Part shown: positions 1-5,946 of the stretch, one piece after another
How positions within the stretch are numbered: the first letter of the stretch is position 1
Layout of the letters: each line of letters begins with the position of its first letter
Source of the DNA: Candidatus Adlerbacteria bacterium
GTDB lineage: Bacteria; Patescibacteriota; Minisyncoccia; Phycocordibacterales; SBAW01
Length of the DNA stretch: 15,161 bases
Reading direction: 5' to 3'
Assembly: GCA_903840375.1 (NCBI GenBank)
Contig: CAIMFR010000059.1
Span: forward strand, 1 to 15,161
The notes under the pieces: model-generated
What the model saw: the letters and a program-made list of their open reading frames with translations, nothing else
The model's database searches: none
What the model was told of the DNA's origin: nothing
Translations under genes and position numbers: made by a program

Positions 1-17
1 ATCGCGTTAATAAGATT

Positions 18-1568
18 TTATATCTCAAACCCCACCTTGTGCAACTGCTTTTTTATTTCCTCGTTGAGTTCCGCTTCTTTCGCCATCTGTTCTTTGAGGG
101 TTACGGTGAGTTTCCCCATCTTCTCGGCGAACGGAATACCATCATCCACACCATCGGGTATGCCTACATAACGCCCCGGAGTAAGCACATGATTATGCTT
201 TTGCACCTCCGCCATGGGCGCAGACTTACAGAAGCCTTTTATGTCCTCGTACTTTCCGTCTTTGCTTCGCCATTCCTGATAGGTCTTGGCTATCTTCTGC
301 ATATCCTCATCGGTGAACTCGCGATGCGTGCGGTCTACGAGATGCCCCATCTCTGATGCGTCTATAAAAAGGATTTCGCCGGTGCGCTTGCGGTCTCCAT
401 TCCCCACCCGCTTGCGCGAGATGAACCAGATGCACGCCGGTATGCCGGTGTTGTAAAAGAGTTGTTTAGGAAGGGCAACGATACAATCTACCAAGTCGGC
501 GTTGATGATATTGCGGCGGATGTCGCCCTCGCCGGACTGGTCGGAGGAAAGGGAGCCATTGGCGAGCACCATAGCCATAACGCCGTTGGGTGCGAGATGG
601 TAAATCATGTGCTGCATCCACCCATAGTTGGCGTTGCCCGACGGCGGCAAGCCATACTGCCATCGCGGGTCGCCTTTCAATATCTCCCAACCCCAGTCGC
701 TTTGGTTAAAGGGAGGGTTCGCGATGATGTAATCTGCTTTGAGGTCGGGGTGTGCATCTTTCAGGAATGAGCCTTCACTATTCCAATGCACCTGTGAGCC
801 TTCAATGCCGCGCAAAGCGAGGTTCATGCGGCAAAGGCGGTAGGTGGTGTGGTTACTTTCCTGACCGAACACGGAGATGTCATCCAAGCGTCCGCGATGA
901 GAAAGCACGAACTTCTCGCTCATAACGAACATGCCGCCGGAGCCGCACGCCGGGTCGTACACGCGCCCGTGGTGCGGTTCTATCATATCCACCATCAACT
1001 CAACGATGCTGCGCGGAGTATAAAATTGTCCACCCTTCTTTCCTTCCGCCGCCGCGAACTCGCCGAGGAAGTATTCGTAGACGCGCCCAAGGATGTCTTT
1101 TGACTTGGAAGCCTCATCGCCGAGCGCAATGTTGCTGATGAGGTCTATAAGCCCGCCGAGCGCGAGTTTGTCGAGGTTCGGTGTGGCGTACACCTTCGGC
1201 AGGATGCCCCGGAGTGTCGGGTTGTTCTTTTCGATGGCATCCATCGCATCGTCCAAATCTTTGCCGATGGTCGGCAGTTTGGCACGGGCATGCAGGTACG
1301 ACCACCGCGCAACCTCAGGAACCCAAAAGACATTCTCAGCACGGTATTCGTCTTGGTCTTCCGGGTCTGCGCCCTCGTCCTTGCGGGCGGAGAGTTCCTT
1401 GTGCAGCACCTCAAACGCATCGGAGATGTATTTGAGGAAGATGAGACCGAGCACAATGTGTTTATACTCGCCCGCGTCTATATTCTTGCGCAATTTATCT
1501 GCCGCCTTGAAAAGCTGCGCTTCAAATCGTCCATTAGCAACCGGCTCGGCAGAAGTTTCATTTTTCAT
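18..1568 (-). CDS. hsdM: Type I restriction-modification DNA methyltransferase subunit HsdM
   Basis: This is the modification subunit of a type I restriction-modification system, which transfers a methyl group from S-adenosylmethionine to adenine at the site chosen by HsdS. From the ATG at 1568 it has 516 residues, about the usual length. The N-terminal HsdM helical domain runs from about 12 to 150 (FEAQLFKAADKLRKN, then GLIFLKYISDAFE). The SAM-binding motif DPACGSGG is at 205-212, the catalytic NPPF at 284-287, and a coiled tail at about 485-510. An in-frame ATG at 1595 would add nine residues and has AGGG 11-12 nt upstream; the reading frame stays open to 1724, but that would overlap the preceding gene. 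The upstream gene ends about 40 nt before 1595, so the two are probably cotranscribed. HsdS and HsdR are not in the window and would lie beyond its left edge. Confidence 0.96.
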   Translation of the reverse strand: MKNETSAEPVANGRFEAQLFKAADKLRKNIDAGEYKHIVLGLIFLKYISDAFEVLHKELSARKDEGADPEDQDEYRAENVFWVPEVARWSYLHARAKLPTIGKDLDDAMDAIEKNNPTLRGILPKVYATPNLDKLALGGLIDLISNIALGDEASKSKDILGRVYEYFLGEFAAAEGKKGGQFYTPRSIVELMVDMIEPHHGRVYDPACGSGGMFVMSEKFVLSHRGRLDDISVFGQESNHTTYRLCRMNLALRGIEGSQVHWNSEGSFLKDAHPDLKADYIIANPPFNQSDWGWEILKGDPRWQYGLPPSGNANYGWMQHMIYHLAPNGVMAMVLANGSLSSDQSGEGDIRRNIINADLVDCIVALPKQLFYNTGIPACIWFISRKRVGNGDRKRTGEILFIDASEMGHLVDRTHREFTDEDMQKIAKTYQEWRSKDGKYEDIKGFCKSAPMAEVQKHNHVLTPGRYVGIPDGVDDGIPFAEKMGKLTVTLKEQMAKEAELNEEIKKQLHKVGFEI

Positions 1569-1635
1569 GGGATTTTCTATTAAAGTATGCCACATTTTCT
1601 GTATTTTCCCTAGAAAAAATGGGTTAAAAATGCCC

Positions 1636-2091
1636 TTACATTGAGGAAAAGTTGAGCATGTTTGTGGCAGCGACACTCTCCCCATGGGCATTGAAAATAT
1701 CTGCCCCTCCACGAAGCGGAACACGCGGCTCTACTTGTTCTCTTTCCTGCACCGGCAGACGGAACGGCACCCCGTCCACCGCCTCCAGCCGTTCCTTGAG
1801 GGTCTGCCTATCCTGCATACTCATGGCTTCAAAAGCATAATCTTGCACTGGGGCTGGTACCTCTATTTCAACTGCCCGCATAGGAGGCAAGCGCCTACCG
1901 TCGGCTGTATACCCACGCAACTCCAACTCCTTCAAAACCAGAGGACTGTCGAACACCCGGTCAGGGTTTCGTATAACTGCTGTGCCGTAGCCTGCCTTCC
2001 GGAGAGCCTCTGCCTTGTTTTTGTTCTGGCTTCGCAACCAGAAATCAAGCGCTTGCAGTTGGCGATAGGATAATTTACGGGTGATTGCCAT
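1636..2091 (-). CDS. Terminase-small-subunit-like DNA-binding protein
   Basis: This is a 151-residue protein. Residues about 7-60 (LSYRQLQALDFWL, then KAEALRKAGYG, then VFDSPLVLKELELRGY) follow the pattern of the N-terminal helix-turn-helix of phage terminase small subunits (LTxKQ..F...Y....A..AA..AGY.......L...P.V...L). The rest is proline-rich and unrecognised. I chose the ATG at 2091. A GTG at 2130 would add 13 residues but puts the start inside the TGCCACC repeats. The ATG lies six nt after a perfect TATAAT, so the mRNA may be leaderless; a GAGG 12 nt upstream is too far to be a good SD site. No large terminase or capsid gene is present and hsdM follows directly, so a regulatory role toward the modification gene is as plausible as a packaging role. 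The family call is by eye. Confidence 0.7.
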   Translation of the reverse strand: MAITRKLSYRQLQALDFWLRSQNKNKAEALRKAGYGTAVIRNPDRVFDSPLVLKELELRGYTADGRRLPPMRAVEIEVPAPVQDYAFEAMSMQDRQTLKERLEAVDGVPFRLPVQEREQVEPRVPLRGGADIFNAHGESVAATNMLNFSSM

Positions 2092-2097
2092 ATATTT

Positions 2098-2103
2098 ATT
2101 ATA
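2098..2103 (-). promoter_or_regulatory. -10 box of the terminase-like gene (and probably hsdM)
   Basis: A perfect TATAAT ends six nt before the ATG at 2091, so transcription would start at or next to the start codon. No -35 consensus is found at 16-18 bp spacing. That place is taken by the first two TGCCACC repeats, centred about 42 bp upstream of the predicted start, which is where an activator that replaces a -35 box would bind. Confidence 0.5.
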
Positions 2104-2124
2104 CCTCGCTCGCGCGCTCAATTT

Positions 2125-2320
2125 TGCCACCCTTTGCCACCATATTCCCCTGTCCTTTTCTTTGTTTTAGGCGTTTCTTGGTCTTTTCCTTAGGTGGCGC
2201 CCCACAAATGCCACCATGTGTTTTTAGGGGGTATATATCTATTATTCGTTGTGGTTAAGCCATATTCTCGTTATTTTGTGCCGATTTTGTGGCATTTTGC
2301 ATGCCACCAAGTGCCACCAT
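2125..2320 (+). repeat. TGCCACC repeat (iteron-like) array
   Basis: Five identical heptamers TGCCACC start at 2125, 2135, 2209, 2302 and 2312. Two pairs have a 10-bp period, one DNA turn. Several extend to TTTGCCACC or TGCCACCAT. Inverted partial copies lie at 2193 (GGTGGCG) and 2289 (GTGGCA); the latter makes a 7-bp-arm inverted repeat with the copy at 2302 (2289-2295 and 2301-2307). The array fills most of the gap between the small-protein operon and the terminase-like gene. It looks like a multi-site binding region, but the binding protein is unknown. Confidence 0.7.
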
Positions 2321-2372
2321 CTCCGATTTCTAGCCTTATATAACAACACCTTTTACAAGCCTCATATCCCCC

Positions 2373-2573
2373 TCAAAAGCCGACCAACCTCTCATGTTCC
2401 AAATCATGCTCATAGGTTGTGGCGACGCTCTGGAAGTCATCATTGCCGGTTGCCTTGGTAAGCGCCACCAATTGCTCTGCCAAACCATCTGGGTTGTTTT
2501 CTGCAATAAGGTAGAGATTGGGAAAACACTCCCCTGTTATTTCCACGCCGAGAACAGTAATGATATGTGCCAT
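2373..2573 (-). CDS. Hypothetical small protein, 66 aa
   Basis: I do not recognise this protein. It is soluble and acidic, beginning MAHIITVLGVEITGECF and ending in a His/Glu-rich tail (YEHDLEHERLVGF). The ATG at 2573 lies four nt after the stop of the membrane-protein gene upstream, with GGAG 12 nt before it, so the two are likely translated from one mRNA. The frame is open to 2615, but that would overlap the upstream gene. It is the last gene of a three-gene minus-strand unit; no terminator with a clear T-run follows it. Confidence 0.6.
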   Translation of the reverse strand: MAHIITVLGVEITGECFPNLYLIAENNPDGLAEQLVALTKATGNDDFQSVATTYEHDLEHERLVGF

Positions 2574-2577
2574 ATAT

Positions 2578-2901
2578 TTACTTTTCTCCACGTTTCCTTG
2601 CCTCATAATTTGCACAAAGAATGATTACCCAGCCAAACACTATAACAATTGCTTTCGTCGCAAAAGGCATGTCATTACCCAAGGTCGCTGCTCCGATGGA
2701 AAACCCCATACCCATCAGTATGAATATAGCGCCAAGGTTCCTCGCGTCCTGTATTGATTTTGCACGGCGCTCCTTTGTCTTTTGCTCTTCGCTTTTCTGT
2801 TTTTCTCGCTCTCGTGCTTGCAAATAGCGTCTGACCACCCACACGAAGACTGGGATAAATAAAGCAGAAACAACAATATCAAAGAAAATATCACCAGTCA
2901 T
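2578..2901 (-). CDS. Small membrane protein with three predicted TM segments
   Basis: This is a 107-residue hypothetical membrane protein. A hydrophobic N-terminal segment (about residues 4-26) is followed by a highly charged Arg/Glu/Lys-rich stretch (about 28-52) and then two more hydrophobic segments (about 55-75 and 84-100), ending ARKRGEK. The charged linker probably lies in the cytoplasm. The ATG at 2901 follows the TGA of the upstream gene after one nt, which suggests termination-reinitiation. A GTG at 2919 would add six residues and overlap that gene. Neither start has a clear SD site. The family is not recognised. Confidence 0.62.
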   Translation of the reverse strand: MTGDIFFDIVVSALFIPVFVWVVRRYLQAREREKQKSEEQKTKERRAKSIQDARNLGAIFILMGMGFSIGAATLGNDMPFATKAIVIVFGWVIILCANYEARKRGEK

Positions 2902-2902
2902 A

Positions 2903-3163
2903 TCAGTTGTAATAGCCACGTTCTTCAGCGATTTTCTTACCTATATCCGCCCACACAAAAATTCGTTTCAACCACCCACTCAGACGAATAGCAACAATGG
3001 TAGGCGCGCAATATGCGGGGACAGATAGGAATAAACCAAGACCGAATAATCCGTTAAGCAATACCGGATGCTGGGCGTGCAAACCGTCCAAAACTTGAAA
3101 TAGAAAAATGGTCAGAGAGAGCGCGGAAATAAACAACAAAAGAGAGGTTGCGTTAAAAAGCAC
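2903..3163 (-). CDS. Small membrane protein with two predicted TM segments
   Basis: This is an 86-residue protein from the GTG at 3163, which has GGAG at 3172-3175 spaced eight nt, the best ribosome site for this gene. An ATG at 3205 in the same frame would add 14 residues, but it directly follows a hairpin plus U-tract and has no SD. Hydrophobic segments lie at about residues 2-25 and 35-60, followed by a basic/aromatic tail ending EERGYYN. The second segment ends YCAPTIVAIR, faintly like the YxxPTIxAxxR pattern of phage superinfection-immunity proteins. The match is partial and I do not assign that function. It is the first gene of the three-gene unit and sits behind a structured leader. 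Confidence 0.6.
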   Translation of the reverse strand: MLFNATSLLLFISALSLTIFLFQVLDGLHAQHPVLLNGLFGLGLFLSVPAYCAPTIVAIRLSGWLKRIFVWADIGKKIAEERGYYN

Positions 3164-3205
3164 TTTGCTTACTCCAGTCAGCGTGTAGTGTTCGTAGGTT
3201 CGCAT

Positions 3206-3290
3206 ACAAAAAGCCCATCACGGGTGGGTCTTGCGACCCCACGCCAGTTTCCCGGCGCGGCGAGTAAAGCAACCCCATGATGGGTTTTTT
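3206..3290 (-). ncRNA. Three-way-junction RNA element with U-tract (leader or attenuator)
   Basis: Arms 3208-3220 and 3278-3290 form a 13-bp stem on the plus strand; read on minus one pair becomes an A/C mismatch. Inside are a hairpin at 3224-3242 and a hairpin with CGCC/GGCG arms at 3242-3257. Read on minus, the first hairpin has a GCAA (GNRA) loop, which favours minus-strand RNA as the functional form, and the outer stem runs straight into five U residues. It sits in the leader of the small membrane-protein operon and could work as a terminator or attenuator. On the plus strand the inner AACCC/GGGTT hairpin plus T-run at 3271-3290 could also terminate. Confidence 0.5.
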
Positions 3291-3400
3291 ATTCTTTACT
3301 CGACTTACCAACCATACCGCCCAGCATTGTGCCAAACGGGTTAGGTCGTCGCCCTCGCGGGCTTATTTAGTTGTTTGTTCAGTCCAGTGTTGGAAGAACA

Positions 3401-3409
3401 TTTATAGCA
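3401..3409 (-). promoter_or_regulatory. Possible extended -10 promoter of the small membrane-protein operon
   Basis: Read on minus, TGC followed by TATAAA forms an extended -10 box with no clear -35. A start near 3394 would give a 190-230 nt leader carrying hairpins at 3377-3400 (TGTTC/GAACA arms), at 3351-3362 (GCCC/GGGC arms) and the three-way junction at 3206-3290. Confidence 0.35.
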
Positions 3410-3710
3410 TACCTCAATTTCTGAACTATTACGATAATTTATATACAAAGAGTGGCGGGCGCAAAAATCTGCAAACTTCCACAAAAAACCGCCGCCGCGG
3501 GAAAACCCAAACCCTAACTCAATTAACCCATTGTGCCCCCTCTTCAGAGCATTTACCCTTGCAATTCATGGGCTATTTGGCGAGCAAATTGGCGTTTTCC
3601 GGCGCACTGAAGAAGTCGTACCATTCAAAAACAAAGGTTATTAGCGTGTTCGAACTACAGGGCGGTATGTCCACACGTTCAGAATGTTCATATCGCACAT
3701 GACTCTCATG
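3410..3710. other. No gene recognised; A-rich and hairpin-rich spacer
   Basis: Reading frames here (for example plus 3277-3702) have an odd Ser/Arg/Cys-rich composition, no ribosome site and no recognisable domain. A GGCGG/CCGCC pair encloses a C/A-rich loop at about 3454-3494, and a GTTCGAAC palindrome lies at about 3648-3655. I found no tRNA arms, no tmRNA ends and none of the conserved cores of RNase P or SRP RNA. Confidence 0.4.
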
Positions 3711-3718
3711 CTTATATA

Positions 3719-3732
3719 ATCACGATTGTGAT
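3719..3732. promoter_or_regulatory. Inverted repeat upstream of a -35 box (possible operator)
   Basis: The arms ATCAC and GTGAT flank GATT. The dyad ends two bases before the TTGACA at 3735, a position that suits an activator or a repressor of the gene at 3803. The orientation (TCAC outside, GTGA inside) is opposite to a CRP or FNR site. Confidence 0.35.
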
Positions 3733-3734
3733 AT

Positions 3735-3763
3735 TTGACATATTGACTATTGCATGCTAGACT
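3735..3763 (+). promoter_or_regulatory. Sigma-70-type promoter for the gene at 3803
   Basis: A consensus TTGACA (3735-3740) is followed by exactly 17 bp and TAGACT (3758-3763), with TGC before the -10 box (extended -10). Predicted transcription start is near 3770, giving a leader of about 33 nt that contains AGGAGG. Confidence 0.72.
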
Positions 3764-3802
3764 CTTTTCAGTCGAACATTGAGGAAGAATCAGGAGGTCG
3801 CC

Positions 3803-4156
3803 GTGAATACACAAACATTTACGCCGGTACCGGGCCAAACATATTGGCTCACCGATGGAACGCAAATTTTCTGCACTCTTGATGAGAATGGCAGGATGCA
3901 ATTTATCAACTTGAAAACCGACATGGTCGTCGCAACAAACAGCGACATACCAATGGCGCGCTTGCCGCAAAAAAGACCAGAGGTGAAATTTGAATCATGT
4001 CTGCATGTGCTCGGATTCCGAGCATCGACAACCAGCGGTAATCCGCGCGCATTCGGTAGAGTTAGATGCTACCGCCATGATGTGCCAGTGATCCCAAACT
4101 ATATCCGGTTCGTTATCGAACGCAGTGACGACGGAACTCCGAGACAAGTAGTATGA
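3803..4156 (+). CDS. Hypothetical protein, 117 aa
   Basis: I do not recognise this protein. It starts at the GTG at 3803, chosen because a perfect AGGAGG (3792-3797) lies five nt before it; the frame is open to 3779. The protein is soluble, with no signal peptide or TM segment. The N-terminal half (PVPGQTYWLTDGTQIFCTLDENGRMQFINL) looks like short beta strands separated by turns, as in a small beta barrel. The C-terminal half is basic (FRASTTSGNPRAFGRVRCYRHD). It forms a single-gene unit with its own strong promoter, a dyad next to the -35 box and a strong terminator, the arrangement of an accessory or regulated gene. An antisense frame at 3641-3970 has none of these signals. Confidence 0.72.
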   Translation: MNTQTFTPVPGQTYWLTDGTQIFCTLDENGRMQFINLKTDMVVATNSDIPMARLPQKRPEVKFESCLHVLGFRASTTSGNPRAFGRVRCYRHDVPVIPNYIRFVIERSDDGTPRQVV

Positions 4157-4178
4157 ATCTTTTTCCGCCACACACGAT

Positions 4179-4219
4179 ACCCCTCCCGCAAGCCGTTTTG
4201 CAGGAGGGGTTATTTTTTT
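4179..4219 (+). terminator. Rho-independent terminator after the 117-aa gene
   Basis: An 8-bp stem ACCCCTCC/GGAGGGGT (4179-4186, 4203-4210) with an inner GCAA/TTGC stem is followed by a T-rich tract with seven consecutive T (4211-4219). Confidence 0.9.
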
Positions 4220-4245
4220 GCACAATGGTTAGCTTACAACCTTGA

Positions 4246-4281
4246 TCGTGACCACGAACTTAAGGAATCATATAAATGATT
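4246..4281. promoter_or_regulatory. Two short palindromes between two plus-strand terminators
   Basis: TCGTG-AC-CACGA (4246-4257) and AATCAT-ATAA-ATGATT (4266-4281) lie in the 62 bases between the terminators at 4179 and 4282. The second abuts the next terminator stem. Confidence 0.3.
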
Positions 4282-4323
4282 ACACCGGCAGCCTTCTTGC
4301 AAGAAGTGCTGCCGGTGTTTTTT
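4282..4323 (+). terminator. Second strong plus-strand terminator
   Basis: An 11-bp stem ACACCGGCAGC/GCTGCCGGTGT (4282-4292, 4308-4318) is capped by a CTTCT/AGAAG stem with a TGCA loop and followed by TTTTTT on the plus strand only. It lies behind the CYTH gene, which reads from the other side, but lacks a T-run in that direction. Confidence 0.82.
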
Positions 4324-4333
4324 GTATAAACAT

Positions 4334-4864
4334 TCAATATGGCCACGGCAGCCTCCCCTGCGCGATAGCGTGGTTGGTGTAGCGCTTGTCAGCCGTCACT
4401 TCCACAAAATCCCATTCGGGCGGAAGCTCGATACTCTCGTGCCAACCGTTCAATTCTATCTCCGCAACATACAAGCCCGGGACAGGTTCATAAAAAGTAT
4501 CGAACTCGATGAGTTTGCCGGCAAACATGAAGCAGGAACGCGTTTTGCGCACTACTCGCGTGGCCGGATCTTGCTTCAAGAGAAGCATGCGGTACTCTTC
4601 TTCCGTGATGGGGCGTTCATACTCGTCCCGTTCCCCCGGAATGCCAACACTCGTCTTTTCGGTGTACGTATAGAATACCCTCCCCTCAACAAGACTCTTT
4701 CGCACGCGCCGCGACGTTTTACCGACATCGAGCAGGTAGCTTTGCTCTATATCAACCAACTCAGCATCAGGCGGAATAAACTCAGGACGAAAATTGAGAA
4801 CACGGAACTTCCGCTCTCGTTCTGTATGTCTCTCGGCGTTAGTTGGCGGGTGATAATATTTCAT
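4334..4864 (-). CDS. CYTH-domain protein (triphosphate tunnel phosphohydrolase or cyclase fold)
   Basis: CYTH proteins bind triphosphate substrates in a beta-barrel tunnel lined with Glu, Lys and Arg; members hydrolyse inorganic triphosphate or thiamine triphosphate, or make cAMP. The 176-residue length is normal. Visible marks are ERERK (15-19, the ExExK signature), RRVRK (52-56), YTEK (67-70), VRKTRS (105-110), IEFDTFYEP (119-127), AEIEL (134-138) and VTADKRYTNHAIA near the end (156-168), which matches the usual VTxDxRYxNxxLA. I chose the ATG at 4864 because GAGG lies eight nt upstream; a GTG at 4894 is in frame but has no ribosome site. A TTGACG/TATCTT promoter lies upstream. The substrate cannot be told from the sequence. 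Confidence 0.85.
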   Translation of the reverse strand: MKYYHPPTNAERHTERERKFRVLNFRPEFIPPDAELVDIEQSYLLDVGKTSRRVRKSLVEGRVFYTYTEKTSVGIPGERDEYERPITEEEYRMLLLKQDPATRVVRKTRSCFMFAGKLIEFDTFYEPVPGLYVAEIELNGWHESIELPPEWDFVEVTADKRYTNHAIAQGRLPWPY

Positions 4865-4925
4865 CGCATTGACCTCTTTCCCAAGTTGCTCCACTTTTTA
4901 TGAACGAGACACATATTCTGCAAAG

Positions 4926-4954
4926 AAGATACATAAAAAAATCACATGCGTCAA
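4926..4954 (-). promoter_or_regulatory. Promoter of the CYTH gene
   Basis: Read on minus, TTGACG (4954-4949), 17 bp and TATCTT (4931-4926). The predicted start near 4919 gives a leader of about 55 nt. Confidence 0.5.
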
Positions 4955-5013
4955 TGGTTGCTTTTTATGTCAGCTAGAGTAGTCACTGTCTCTCAACATA
5001 GTGGAGTTTGGAA

Positions 5014-5299
5014 ATGGATACGACATACACAATAACCATTGACAATGAGACTGTACTGGCGATCGCGGACCATCTAGCCGTCTCATACAAGGTTGCACTG
5101 GGGAAAAGTCTTAGAGGAGCTCATACACCAAAGGACGTCTGCGGCACTTATCGTGATGGCACAGACACTGCAAGGGATCGAGAAGACAATGCGCGATTTC
5201 CTGCGCACACCTTTCAAGGATCCGCAGTTCCGCGGGGAATTCATCAGTTATTTTTCTATATTCCACCCGGATGAAGACATGCGCAAAGTGGTGATATAG
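5014..5299 (+). pseudogene. Small protein gene split by a single-base frameshift
   Basis: The ATG at 5014 has GGAG seven nt upstream (5003-5006). The first frame reads MDTTYTITIDNETVLAIADH and on to VALGK, then would continue as an implausible Arg/Asp/Gly-rich string to 5274. The +1 frame, entered at the run GGGGAAAA (5100-5107), continues with well-formed helices (KVLEELIHQRTSAALIVMAQ, then GIEKTMRDFL) and stops at 5299. Joining the frames gives a coherent protein of about 94 residues that I do not recognise. The extra base in the G or A run may be a sequencing error, a true mutation or a programmed +1 shift. A terminator follows at 5342. Confidence 0.65.
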
Positions 5300-5341
5300 C
5301 TCATGATCGACTTCCTCGTGTGGGAAGCATGATAGGTGATG

Positions 5342-5373
5342 AAAGAGGCTGCCCAACCGACGGCCTCTTTTTT
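5342..5373 (+). terminator. Rho-independent terminator before infC
   Basis: An 8-bp stem AAAGAGGC/GCCTCTTT (5342-5349, 5363-5370) with a 13-nt loop runs into a T-tract (5368-5373). It ends the small frameshifted gene and isolates infC. Confidence 0.82.
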
Positions 5374-5375
5374 CT

Positions 5376-5404
5376 TTGTGTTTTATCACCGCATAGTCTA
5401 TACT
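5376..5404 (+). promoter_or_regulatory. Promoter of the infC-rpmI-rplT operon
   Basis: TTGTGT (5376-5381), a 17-bp spacer and TATACT (5399-5404). The -10 box touches the first ATG (5405), so the predicted start near 5411 falls downstream of that ATG. This bears on where IF3 begins. Confidence 0.55.
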
Positions 5405-5938
5405 ATGGCTACAAACACCATCTTGGAGACTAGAATCAACCACAACATTCGTTCGAAAGAAGTCCGAGTCATTGGACCCGAAGGGGAGAATTTCGGCGTG
5501 CTTTCACTTTCCGATGCTATTCAGAAGGCGCAGGACCTCGATCTCGACCTTATCGAGATATCGCCGAATGCCCTGCCACCTGTTGCAAAGATCATGGAAT
5601 ATGGTAAATTCTCATATGAACAGGAGAAGAAGCGCCGTGAGATGAAATCTAAGTCTCACGTCACAGAGACCAAAAGCGTCCAGGTCAAGATAGGGACCGG
5701 AGATAATGATATGGCGTTGAAGGCTAAAAGAGCCGCCGAATGGCTCCGCGAGGGGCATCGGGTCAGGGTCGACCTATTCCTGTGGGGGCGCTATAAATAT
5801 ATGGAATTCGGATTCCTGAAAGAGCGCCTGGAACGTTTCATGAAGCTGATCCCGGAAGAATACAAAGTGTCAGAACCGATCGTAAAAGGTCCAAAAGGTC
5901 TCACTACAGTCATCGAGAAAGCAGCAAAAGCGAAATAA
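5405..5938 (+). CDS. infC: Translation initiation factor IF-3
   Basis: IF3 binds the 30S subunit, keeps it apart from 50S and checks start-codon pairing. From the ATG at 5405 it has 177 residues, the usual size. Conserved marks are RINHNIRSKEVRVIGPEGE (10-28), DLIEISPNALPPVAKIMEYGKF in the N-domain, and the C-domain from about residue 93 (VQVKIGTGDND, then AKRAAEWLREGHRVRV). This ATG has no SD and abuts the -10 box. An in-frame ATC at 5435 (Ile11, in RIN) has GGAG at 5425-5428 spaced six nt and would give a 24-nt leader. Since infC uses AUU or other rare starts in several bacteria, AUC may be the true start. It is first in the classical operon with rpmI and rplT. Confidence 0.96.
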   Translation: MATNTILETRINHNIRSKEVRVIGPEGENFGVLSLSDAIQKAQDLDLDLIEISPNALPPVAKIMEYGKFSYEQEKKRREMKSKSHVTETKSVQVKIGTGDNDMALKAKRAAEWLREGHRVRVDLFLWGRYKYMEFGFLKERLERFMKLIPEEYKVSEPIVKGPKGLTTVIEKAAKAK

Positions 5939-5946
5939 AAACAAGT

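Noticed and set aside
2099..2143. Possible 14-codon upstream peptide on minus ending just before the terminase-like gene
   Set aside because: It consists largely of the TGCCACC repeats in translation and would lie upstream of the predicted transcription start.
2903..3163. Superinfection-immunity protein identity for the small membrane protein
   Set aside because: Only a short YxxPTIxAxR-like stretch matches; the rest of the family pattern is missing.
3153..3335. Minus-strand 60-codon frame across the three-way-junction element
   Set aside because: It has no ribosome site and reads through the hairpins; the RNA structure explains the sequence better.
3440..3700. tmRNA or another large housekeeping RNA (a GCAAAC stretch at about 3470 and a TTCGAA-type loop at about 3649)
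   Set aside because: No tRNA-like ends, no ALAA-type tag followed by a stop, no matching T-arm stem, and no RNase P or SRP core motif.
3277..3702. Plus-strand reading frame of 141 codons
   Set aside because: Composition is unlike a protein (Ser, Arg, Cys and Lys stretches), there is no ribosome site, and it begins inside a terminator-like hairpin.
3641..3970. Minus-strand frame opposite the 117-aa gene
   Set aside because: The plus-strand gene has a promoter, AGGAGG and a terminator; this frame has none.
4322..4903. Plus-strand frame of 193 codons
   Set aside because: It is the antisense shadow of the CYTH gene, which has clear family motifs.
5111..5443. Minus-strand frame antisense to the frameshifted gene and the start of infC
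   Set aside because: Cys/His-rich shadow composition; it crosses a plus-strand terminator and promoter.
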